From: Heterotrichella gracilis
Lineage: Eukaryota; Sar; Xanthophyceae; Tribonematales; Xanthonemataceae
Assembly (NCBI GenBank): GCA_032358255.1
Contig: JAULBX010027385.1
Location: 1 to 64,000, forward strand
DNA: 64,000 nt
Reading direction: 5' to 3'
In this document: positions 44,208-54,369 of the stretch, piece by piece
Layout of the letters: every line of letters begins with the position of its first letter
How positions within the stretch are numbered: the stretch's first letter is position 1
Program-made: the position numbers and the translations under genes
The notes under the pieces: model-generated
What the model was told of the DNA's origin: nothing
The model's input: the letters and a program-made list of their open reading frames with translations, nothing else
The model's database searches: none

Positions 44208-47200
44208 ATGTCAGGCTGGATCCAGAACCAGCTCAAGGCAGCAGAGGGCTTGTTGGAAGCCGTTGACCGCATCGCGCACCCTGGCGCAGATGGCAAGTGT
44301 TGCACAGTCCAACAGATTATGCGGTTGCACAAGACTTCGGTGCAACGTGGCTGGTTGTCTGACAGCTGTCTTTTCGCTTTTGCAGACGCAGATATGGCTT
44401 TCCAGCCGAGTTTGGACGGGGTGGTCGCGTTTGATGGACCCATCCTTCCAAGGAAACAGGTGGGGACAGAGCCACATGGTGACCCCATGCCACCAGTCCA
44501 ACGAACGCGCAGAAGCTGAAACTGGTCCTAGCCACCGTTAAGCTCACAGTTCACTGTTCTAGCACTGCTATCCCTGCTCAGGGCACAATAATCCATATGC
44601 ATGCATTGTGCCACTGCAGGCCCCCAGCACCAGCCAGTCCTCTTCCCCTAGAAAGGCGGAGGTCCAGCCGGCAGCCAGGCCACGAACCACCTCCCAAAGC
44701 AGCGACGATAGCACCACCAGCAGTTCCACGTCAGCACTAAAGCAGCCAGAAAAAGCTCCCGCTCCACACCTCCCTGCCCCACCTAGTGAACCCAGCACAG
44801 CACCGGATCCCATGCTAGAAGCAGGGCGGCCCTCGTCAGCTAGCAGTGAACCAGCGGCTCCCGCGGTGCCTCGATCAGGTATGCCAACTGGGAGACAGAC
44901 AGTCCTACTAACAAGCAGGGTCCCATACACCCTATTCTATATCCTAGCCATCGCAGAGCACCCTGCACATAAGCTGGCTAGTGCTGGAATGCATGTCAAA
45001 AGGGAGGGGGGGAAATACAAACACGTATCAACTGGCCATGGCAACTTACAGACAACAAGGAGGTTGTGCACTGAACATGAACCCATCACCCTCACCATGG
45101 GTTGATGGTGATGACCATGGGTCACCAACCTGCCAAACCAGCGCTTCATTGGCACCCCCTTGAACACCCCATTCTACAATACATGTAACCTGCATTCCCG
45201 CTCGAAAGCAAGACCAGCCTTGAACACCCCATAAGTTCCCGTTTCACACCCCTGCAGCTGCCGCAGACCGGCGCCTGGTGGGCCAGGTGTCTCGCTTGCG
45301 CCTCGAGCAGGAGCTGAACGAGGCCAGGGAGCTGGCGAGGTCTGCCTCATCTGCCGGTGGTACCACCAGCAGCCGCGAGCAGCGCCTAGTGAAGATGGTG
45401 GAGCGGCTCAAGGCGCGGCTGGAGCAGTACAAGGATGAGAACGCGCAGCTGGAGGAGATGCTGCACCACGCGGACGCGCGCGCCTCGGGTGGGTGGTGTG
45501 GGGGGGGGGAGGTGGGGGAAGAGGGGGGCGTGGGCTGATGAGCGGAAGGGTGCAAGGGCATGGGAGGGCATATTGGCAACGGTGTTTGCGCGGCATGCTG
45601 TTGCGGGCGCATCTGGAGCAGTTTTTGGCTGAGCAGGGATCGATGGGGGGGTAGCTGCAACATATGGACGGGTGGGCGCCTGGAGGGAGGGGTTTTGGTG
45701 GTGTGGCGTGGGAGGGAGAGGGTTTGTTGCTGATTGGGGAGAAAATTTGCATCGAATGACACCACATGGGTCGTGGAAGGGCGATTCAAGGATGGGATTG
45801 CTGCTGCATGGGGCATGGAGGCTGGATTTTTTGGGGATACTCTGCGGTGTTTTGCAAGATCGTGACTGCGGCATATTTTCCCCTTTTGTTGGCATGCCGC
45901 TCCCTTCATGCCAGAGCTCATATGATTCAGGTGGTGCTCCACGCTGACGAAGTTAGTGCTAGAAGGTTTGGGCTGTACAGTCATTGATAGGATAGTGTGT
46001 CATTGCACAGCTCACTGAATAGGGCAGTGCCCCATGCAGGTGGGGCGGGTGACGTTGAGCACCTGGAAGACGAGCTGGCAGTCAGTGAGGTGGCGCGAGT
46101 ATCTGCAGAGGCGGCGCTGGCACAGGCGCTGGCGGGACGGGATGGCGAGGTGGCTCGGGTGCGCCAGGAGGCGTCGGCTGCGGCGGAGCGGGCGGCTGCG
46201 CTGCAAGGGCAGCTGACCGCGCTGCAGGAGAGCCATGAAATGCTGATTGCGGAGCGCAAGGTGGGGTGGTGATGGGGCTGCTGGTTGCTGCACGAAGTCG
46301 GGGGCAGGGGAGCACAAAGGGGCGGGGTTGGCATTTTTGGCGTATTCAGGATATGCGCCTCTGGGCAAGGAGCCACATCAACGTTTACCGCATGCATGCT
46401 CCCACTGCCCTCTAATGCGGCATATTTCCCACTCTAGGTTGCATCAACAATCACCCATCCCCCATATTCCTCATGTGCGCCTCCACCCGCCCCTTTCCCT
46501 CACCCACGTCCGCCTACCCCCCGCAGATGAGCGAGGGCCGAGTGTTCCAAACCCTGCGCGAGGAGCTGCAGCAAATGGAGCGGCGCCTGGACGAGGAGCG
46601 CGCCGCACACGCCGCCACGCGCCGCGCCTTCAGCCAGCGGGAGCAGGAGTTGGAGGCTGCCATGTCTGACAGTGGGGCGGCCCTGTCCGCCATGCAGCGC
46701 ACGGTGGACGAGCGGGTGGCCACGGCCGCGGCGGCGGTGGAGCGGGCGGAGAGGGCTGACGGGGAGGTGGCGGGGCTGAGGGAGCGGGTGGAGCGGCTGG
46801 AGGGGGAGCTGCGCAGGTGGGCGGGTGGGGTGTGGGGTGTGGGTAGCTCGGGGGGTGCAACCTGCTTCTTGTTGGGCATTGGTTTCTTGGCATGGGTTTG
46901 TTCTCGTGTGTTAAATCATGCATTCGGCCCCGCTCTCGTGTGTTAAATCATGCATTCGGCGCCGCTGGGGATATGGGCGTGGCTGTGGGTGGTGGCGGGG
47001 ATTGCAGAGTGCGGCGTGATCTTCATGCATATGGTTCATCATCCAAACATCGTGATCCGCAGCCCAGCAAACCCGGGATTGTGACGCCCCCTTTTTGTCC
47101 CGCCCCGCAGCAAAACCCAGGAGGCGTCCTCATCCACCTCCCAGCAGCAGCAGCACGCTGACCTGGCGGCTGACCTGGCGCGCACCCGCCAGCTGCTGCA

Positions 47201-48737
47201 GCAGACAGAGGCCTCCCGCCAGGCACTGGAGGCAGAGGTGGTTCGGGTGCGAGGGGAGGCGGAGGGGGCAAGGCGCGCCGTGGCGGACGCCGACGACGTC
47301 CCCGAGCTCCACCGAAGGTTGAAGGAGGTGACTGAGCTACTGTACATCAAGCAGACGCAGCTGGAGAGGTGCGCTGGCCACCATCAGAAACCCTAGGCAA
47401 GGGTTCAGGGTTCAGGATTTGCGCCGCAGGCTGAAGGGGGTGACTGAGCTGCTGTACATCAAGCAGACGCAGCTGGAGAGGTGGGTTGGTTGCCATCACA
47501 AACCCTTGGCGAGGGTTTAGGGTTCAGGGTTTGCACCGCTGGCTGAAGTAGGTGACTGAGCTGCTGTGCATAAAGCAGTCGCAGCTGGAGAGGTGGGTTG
47601 GCCGCCATCAACACCCTAGGCGAGGGTTTTGAGTTGAGGGTTTGGTTGCACAGCTGTGTTTGCCACGTGGGTACGTCGTCCCCGTGGTGCTCGGGGATGG
47701 CAGTGGTGTGGGGAAATCGCCACTCGTGTGTGCATTTCCTTGGGTGAACCTGTATTGTTTCTTGGCACGCTGTGCAAAGGCTGCAGTTATTGCATGGCAA
47801 TGCTGCCAGATTGGCCCCGGCGGCTGTAATTGCCAACCGCCCCATGTCGCCCTGCAGGCTTGCTTCTGACAAGGCGGCGCAGCAGATGGCGCTTGAGCGT
47901 GAGATCAGCAGCGTGAGGGAGGAGGCGGAGCGGTCGCGGCGGCGTGCAAACACGGAGCGCGCGCAGGCACCCTCGCTCATGTCTGAGGGGGTCATACCCA
48001 TGGACGCAATAGGGGAGTCGTACTACAGGTGGGGCTGGAAGCTGGCGGTCACAGCATACAATATAAAATATTTATTTCATATCTGAAATTGAAAGGTGTC
48101 TGATCTACTGATTTTGCTTTTCTTTCTTATAACCCTATATATTAGAATTATAAAGTGGATTTCTAAACATAATTATACGCTGACTGACATGGAGCTTTCG
48201 TTGATTGAAGAAGAGGATTAAACAAAGGGGACGATCCTGCAGTAGCTGCATGCATCGATCCATGTGCTGACATGCCTGGTTGGGAGGTTAGTTGGCTGCC
48301 GTGAGTGGCCGCATGATGCGTCTGTGCGGTTATGATTGTTTCACTGTATTTGATGTACCGGGTCCATTCACTGGGTACATGTACTTGTGGCAAGTCCACA
48401 TGCGGTGGGCTTGGCGTGTTGGGGCAACGGCACGGCAGGGTCATTGCTGTATCCTCACACATCCTCACACGATGCCCTCCCCATGCGCAGGCTAGCCAAC
48501 CACAACAGGGTGGGCGTGGCTGTCAAAGCGGGCGCCCAGTTCCTAGACGCCACCGCTGCCCAGGCTGTGCGGCTCATCAAGCTGTACCCCCTGGCTCGCC
48601 TGCTCATGTTCCTGTACGTCATCTTCATCCACCTGTTTGTGTACCTGCTGCTCCACCGCCTGCAGCACCGCGCGCTGCGGGCAGATGTGGCGGGGATGGG
48701 CCACATAGGGTCGCGCATGATCGACGCGGGGGAGTGA
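44208..48737 (+). CDS. Golgin-84-like Golgi tethering protein, 611 aa
   Basis: Golgin-84/golgin candidate 1 family: a tail-anchored coiled-coil tether on Golgi cisternae. Nine exons: 44208-44292, 44386-44459, 44620-44878, 45258-45488, 46040-46260, 46527-46816, 47111-47368, 47858-48028, 48491-48737; 1836 nt, all phases closing. The N-terminus SGWIQNQLKAAEGLLEAVDR matches the family start. It is followed by a Ser/Pro-rich linker, then about 350 residues of heptad coiled coil. The C-terminal signature ELLYIKQTQLE, ANHNRVGVAVKAG and LYPLARLLMFLYVIFIHLFV gives the single transmembrane anchor, with a short lumenal tail. Exon 1 to 2 needs a GC-AG intron (GATG|GCAAGTG), since the only phase-correct site is GC. 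A duplicate of the end of exon 7 at 47430-47480 is a possible extra 51-nt exon, which would give 628 aa. Confidence 0.9.
46905..46957. repeat. 25-bp direct repeat in a golgin intron
   Basis: CTCGTGTGTTAAATCATGCA followed by TTCGG occurs at 46905-46929 and again at 46933-46957, identical in both copies. Confidence 0.85.
47318..47600 (+). repeat. 112-bp tandem array of an exon end, golgin exon 7
   Basis: Three units with ends at 47368 (real exon), 47480 and 47592, exactly 112 bp apart. Copy 2 has its own acceptor (GCGCCGCAG|GCTGAAG, exon start 47430) and donor (GAGAG|GTGGGT). It spans 51 nt, starts and ends in phase 2, and is open. Copy 3 has lost the acceptor (ACCGCTGG) and carries an in-frame TAG. 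Telomere-like AGGGTTTAGGGTTCAGGGTTT lies between copies. Confidence 0.9.
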
Positions 48738-49688
48738 TGGGGCTGCGTTTGAATGGCGCGTGATCACATGGTGGTTAGGTTTGTGACAGGGAGTGGTGTT
48801 TGGCGCTGGGGGGTGCCTGTTGGGCACCACCCCTGACAGCCATGTGGTCCCTGGTGCCGCCCACTGGGAGGAAATGGAAATGGGAAAGACGTTGTTCACC
48901 CGGTATTCGAACCTGAGATGGGAGTGGGGTATGTGGCATTGTAGTACAATATAAGGCAGAGCCTGTACAGCTGTTGTGAAATGCAGGTTGAGGAGGACTG
49001 TAACATATGGTATTGTTGGCACCTTTCCGTGGGGGCGTGACAGGGATGCCTGCCGAGGGCTGTCTCCTGTGGGCGTTTTCTTTCTTTCTTTCTTTCTTCC
49101 CACAAACTTAGCAAGGGCCGTGGTTCTCTTTGATGACGGCCTTATTCCCAGGCATCGTGTAACTTACAGCAGTGCTGGCCCTGGCCCTGGCCCCAAGCTT
49201 GGCCATATATATAATATATTGCCAGTGTTGTTGCAACCCTAAACTAGGGTTCAGTTCGGGGCCTGCCCACTTCTGCGCATCATTGGGAACAAAACGTTCT
49301 TCAAGCTGCGGACACTTTCCTCGGCGTGCCTATCTTTCGTTGAATGTTTGCATAACTGCTTGCTCTACGTCCTTCCTTTTGTCTGCCAAGACGAGGTCCG
49401 CAGTTGTATATGATCCAACTCGCCTCCTGTACGGTAGTCACGCTTGTTTTCACTGTTCAATAATCCTCGTGCTCGCAGTTTCTCCTTCTCTCCTTTCTTT
49501 GCACCCTTCTCTTTCGCTAAATATCCGCCTGCAATCAAAGTCTTGTATTTCCCAAGCCGGATCCTCCGGGTGTGTTCAAGGCTAGAACTAGTACGGCGAT
49601 AATCATCAGCCAGAACACTTCAAAGGTTCAGAACCCATCAAGCACAGGCACTTCACCATGGACTGGTAGTGGGAGGGAGCGGCCTTTC
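48738..49688. other. Intergenic, golgin 3' side and GT61 promoter
   Basis: Holds a (CTTT)n microsatellite at about 49077-49098 and a TGTAA at about 48998 that could be the golgin polyadenylation signal. No exon recognised, though a non-coding or short first exon of the GT61 gene may lie near 49300-49600. Confidence 0.4.
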
Positions 49689-52637
49689 ATGGAGTCTTCG
49701 TCCCAAATAACGCCTGGTAAGAAACCAGTGCCATATGCATGCATGGCACCTCCATTATGTTGCACAACCCAATGTTGGTCTGCTGGACAAAACCACACGG
49801 GAAGACACCAGCAAGCAATTGTTGCATCTTTGGCACAGGTTGAGGTCAGGATGAGGGTTCAGCAGCGCAAGCAAGGGGCTTGGTCCCCGGGCGTCTCCCC
49901 TAGGCACCCTGATCGCTCCCATGCCACAAGCCCAAGGGAGAGGCAGAGCCTCCGCAGGCAGCGTGACCAAAAAGCAGCCTCCACAAAACGCCTGCCCCAC
50001 GCCTTTCTCCTTTTCACGCTCTTCATAGTCTCAATAGCAATCTACCTGTACCTCCACCAAACAGCCCACGTGACCGCACAAGGAGGGGCAGACAACAGCT
50101 TCTTTTCGGCCTCCCTCAGCTCTCTCACAGCCAGCCAAGAACCCGACAACTCCACCTACTACCACAACCTCGTGGGCAAGAATTCCTCCATTTCCTGCAC
50201 CCGGCCAACAGACGCGGAGCACCCAGATCACAAAGTGTGCATGTTTGAAAACCTGCTGCTATGGAATGGCCTGGTGTGGTACCTCAAGGCAGACGAGAAG
50301 CCCGACCCCCTGCCAGCCATAAACATTGACTGGACGGCACCTGGGACCCTCTCTAACAGCAGCAGCAGCTATCAAACCACCGACCCGGGTGAGGCCGCCA
50401 GGCGGGGGCTCATCTACATCCAGCAAGTCCTCCCAGAGAAGCTGCCCTTTACGGAAAACACGGTGATCATAGACGTGCCAGACGCGGTCCTCAGCTACTG
50501 GAACCACTACTCCAGCCCCTTCCACATAGCTGCCGAGTACCTCCCAGCGCTGCACAACCTGCTGTGCAAGTATCTGGACCAGTGTGAGTACAGTCCCCAG
50601 CAGCTGGTGCGGCTCTTCTTCCTCAACTCAGTGCACCCAGACCACGACGCAGACGCCATCACGGGCCCCGCCTCGCAGCTGTCAAAGTGCATCGCCAACA
50701 GGAGGGTGATGCCCACCAGCTCGGGGCTGATGAGGGGCAAGCCGGTGCTGCTGCATCGAGCGGTGGTGGGGTGGGGGCCCGAGTGCATGGCGGAGGAGTG
50801 CGGGCCCAGGTGCGTGTAGGGTCTAGGGTTATGCATTGCCGAGGAGCATGAGAGGGTTGTTGCGGATATATGCATTAGCGTTGCAAAAGTCGGCGTCCCA
50901 TGAATGCCCATGTGCTGGTTTGTGCTGTTGACGCAACACCACCACTTAAAATCTCTGATGATACAACATGCAAGGCCTTTGCTACTCATACATTGCATTC
51001 CTCTCGATGATGGCGAGGCCAACGCTGCGCAGCAAAGGGAGCAGATCAGATGCACGTTCAACGCATATATCCCATTACACCATCCGCATGTTCCATGCAT
51101 GTATCCCATTCTATCTATCATCTGCATATTCCACCCATGTTCCCATATCATCTGCATGCTGACCCTCATCACTCTTGCAGGCAATACCGGCGGCTCATCC
51201 CGCCGCCTGCCATGCAATCCTACCGCTCGCGCATGGCGTCATGCCTGGGTGTGATGATGAACATGGATGTGCCCGTCAAGCCAACCCCATTGGACATCCG
51301 GGTGGTTGACCAGCTGTACTCCAGTGGGGGCAAAATCCTTAACGTGGAGGATTTGGTCACCAGGATTCAGCTGCGGTATGGGGACCTGGTCAAGGTCTCG
51401 CTGCATTACCTGGAGTACCTCTCAGGTGGGCAGCCCTTCTGCACCATATGGTGCACTTCCCGCCCAGCACCATCCAACCTCATGTACCACAGCGTGCATC
51501 ACCATCAATGCATGATCAATGTTCACCAAGAGCGGCATCACTGGACTGCCGCGCCCTGGGCACCTGCACACTGTGCGCCATGTCACACCTGCTTGGGCAC
51601 AGCGAGCATGGTAACTCGCATGAGTGCACTGTGGCAACCCCCCACACCTACAGCATGCTACCATAAGACCATGCCCCCTGTCCTTCATGATTGATGCATG
51701 GGTGCCCCTGGTGGGATGTATTAACCAATAGCAGCCATACGATATGCATTCCTGCCTTTTGACCAGACACCGTCAAACGCCAGCCCCACATCCATCCCTG
51801 TCACCCTCCTCGCCTTGCCCTGAGCCAACCCTAAACCCTAAACCCTGATCCCTTCCCTGTGCAGCTCGGCAGCAGGCGGAGCTGTTTGCGGGCGCCAGCG
51901 TGCTGGTGGGGGCCCACGGCGCGGCCCTGACCAACCTGCTGTTTGCGCGCAACGGCACGCGCGTGGTGCAGGTGGGCATGTGGCCCGACCAGGTCAAGGC
52001 GCTGGCGCTCATGGAGAGCTGGGCGGGCAGCGTGGCCAATGTGACGTTCAGGAGCTACACCAACACGTGAGTGATGAAATAGAAATAGTATGTGGGTCTG
52101 AACGTTCATCTGAGTTTTATAACATAATGTGCACATGGGGGATCGGACAGCTGACAGCATATCAGCATGATGATCCAGCCCAGTGTGGATACTACTGGCA
52201 TGGCTGCTTGCATGCACCACAGACTCCTGGCACCCACCACTCCCATGCTCCCTGCTACTTGCAGGGACCTGTGGCGCCTGCCCGTGCACACCAACAGGGC
52301 CATGCGCAGCGGCCTGTACCACACCTTCTCGCCGGAAGAGAAGATGGCGTACTGGCAGCAGCGCACCTGCCCCGCGCGGCTTGACCCGGGCGCCCTGCGC
52401 GCCTGCCGGGAGCAGTTGCTGGGTCAGGCGGTGAGTGTGGAGCTTGACCTTGGCCCTGTGCTATCCCACCTGGATGCGCTTGTGCACCCCACGTGGTCGG
52501 CGGTGGATGTGGAGGGGCTGCGGGAGGGGCTGCAGGCGCTGCCGCGGGTGGAGCAGGCGTTGCTAGGGGAGGGGGGTGGGGGCGGGGGACAAGGGGGGGA
52601 AGGGGGGGAGCTGCCAGCTGTGGAGGTTGTGTTTTAG
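49689..52637 (+). CDS. GT61-family (DUF563) glycosyltransferase, 646 aa
   Basis: Type II Golgi-type membrane glycosyltransferase of family GT61, whose plant members transfer xylose or arabinose to glycans. Exons 49689-50809, 51181-51425, 51865-52066 and 52265-52637; 1941 nt, phases consistent. A basic cytosolic tail precedes one membrane span, LPHAFLLFTLFIVSIAIYLY (about residues 100-120), then a lumenal stem with N-glycosylation sequons (NST, NSS). Family motifs: FHIAAEYLPALHNLL in the first half, and GAHGAALTNLLFARNGTRVVQV in exon 3, the GT61 signature. The frame is open upstream to 49572 without an ATG. ATG choices are 49689 and 49851; both keep the anchor, and I chose the first. The acceptor of exon 3 lies next to a telomere-like run. 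Exact sugar specificity cannot be told. The C-terminus is glycine-rich. Confidence 0.85.
51827..51846. repeat. Telomere-like repeat beside a 3' splice site
   Basis: AACCCTAAACCCTAAACCCT, ending 18 bp before the acceptor CAG of GT61 exon 3. It may supply both the branch-site CTAAA and the pyrimidine tract. Confidence 0.85.
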
Positions 52638-54369
52638 GGCCAGGCTGGAGGGGATACCTGTGTAGGTGTGCAATGCTGGTCAAGCAGCTTTGTTGGGGTT
52701 TTCTCTATGTGTGTTGGGCAAAGTCAGTCGAGGCGGGTGCATCACTGTGCACAGCAGCAAGGCCTCTGCACGAGGATGGCTCTTTTGCATGTGCTGGTTA
52801 CACTCTTTATGAGCGAGCCTGATACGTCTTCAGCCAGTAGCGGCTCACTTGGGGAGCTTTTTTTTCCTTCTGTGTTTCATTTTCCTTGGTTTATTGACAC
52901 GACAAATTCACGGTGGTTTACCTGCAGGTGCATGTGACGTGGCACGACCCACATTGCACAGATCTGTAGAGGAAGTTGTACAGGCCATGATTTTCCTCTG
53001 CTTCTATCGGGCAATGGCATTGTTGCACCGCTGTGCGCACCTGATTCTGGATGGAACGTTACATCTCAGCGCCTACTGATCAACAAGCAGAGCACCAGTG
53101 GCCACTGCTGTCAACTTGTGCATGATCATATGACAACTTCATGTTCAGCTGTTGCGTGCAGCTTGGAGACTGAGTTACTGTATGCTGACCAGTCTTGCAG
53201 GTCCTGATAACTAACAGCCTGGTTCTCAATGGGCCCGTGATAAACGCGTCCACATTTCCCAGGCAGCTTCCAGAGCGAAATTATTTTCAATGTTGCCATT
53301 ACACAAATCAACACTCTTTAATAAGAGACTCCCAGCCCGTGACACTGACAGTGTCTAGAAGTACTGTATACACCAATTGGCTGCAACGCAGCCTGTCAAC
53401 ATGCATGCTAAATAATGCACGGCGTGATGACCTCCTGAACCTCCATGACTGTTCTTCACTGCCACATAGTATGATGAGCACACTCATAATGCACGCTAGT
53501 AGCAACCAATAAACATTGACATCGATGATCAACGGTGTCATATATGTTTTCTCAGCAATCTTCCAGGTTGGGCTGACCCATTGATGACATGTGCAGCCTA
53601 AGGCTAAAATTCAAGCCCAGAGGTCAACCCAGTCAATGACTGATTCCACCACACTACTGAGGCAATGTTATGGAAGAAATGTCATACAAACCAAACCGTT
53701 TGGCAATCAAATTGAACTCATTTCATAGGCGATGCCAACCGCACTACCAAAAAATGGATGGCAAACGACAATACCGCATCAATTGCCCAATAGCAATCTG
53801 CAACCTTTAAAGGCAAATTTGGCTATGAGGAAATGACCCCGCTGGACAAAATGCAGGGAGGTTGCTGCAAACACTGCAATATCACTGAGCGCAGTGTCTC
53901 GTTGCTGGTGCAAACAGTGCGCCAGAGCTGCAACGGGCGCTACCAGTGGTTGCCTTATGGGGAACACATGGCATGACTACAACTAACAGCATCAAGATTG
54001 TAAGCAAAACTTTGCAGGTCCTGGTACCGTTTTGACTCAGTATTGATAGTATGATGAGACTACAATGTCCCATGGAGCTGGATACAAAGAAGCAAACAAA
54101 CAAAAGGCCGTTGAACTTCCAAGCCGTCATCAGGGCTGGATACTACATCACATATGGATGGGGATACGGGTAACATGCATTGGTGCACAAGGTGATACCG
54201 TAGATATAGTATGTCGTACTATTTGCACTGCCAGTAAGTCTGGCATCTCAGATATTGCGGTACAGGCCAGGGCTTCCCGGTTGCTCCAAGCCAGACCATG
54301 TACTTGAGGGGTAGCAACCGTGACACCTGCTTGCCTCAAGTTGCTGCTAGTCAGTGATGACCCACCAGC
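52638..54369. other. Intergenic between convergent genes
   Basis: From the GT61 stop to the stop of the phosphate transporter. The right part, from about 53140, is the downstream flank that is duplicated at 62018-62916. Confidence 0.4.
53140..54369. repeat. Downstream flank copy of the transporter duplication (left)
   Basis: Diverged but colinear with 62018-62916: for example, GACAAAATGCAGGGAGGTTGC near 53845 against GTCAAAATGCAGGGAGGTTGC near 62440, and TTTCCCAGGCAGCTTCCAG near 53256 against TTTCCCGGGCAGCTCCCAG near 62130. The duplication therefore includes about 1.2 kb beyond the stop codon. Confidence 0.8.

Noticed and set aside
48890-48920. GGTATTCGAACC resembling a tRNA T-arm
   Set aside because: The stem does not pair over five bases, and no acceptor or anticodon arm fits around it.
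49572-49688. Upstream extension of the GT61 frame
   Set aside because: The first codon is GTG and there is no ATG; kept only as possible 5' UTR.
49717-49838. Possible intron with GTAAGA donor and GGCACAG acceptor in GT61 exon 1
   Set aside because: Joining these sites gives an immediate TGA in the GT61 frame. The other frame has a TAA just before the donor.
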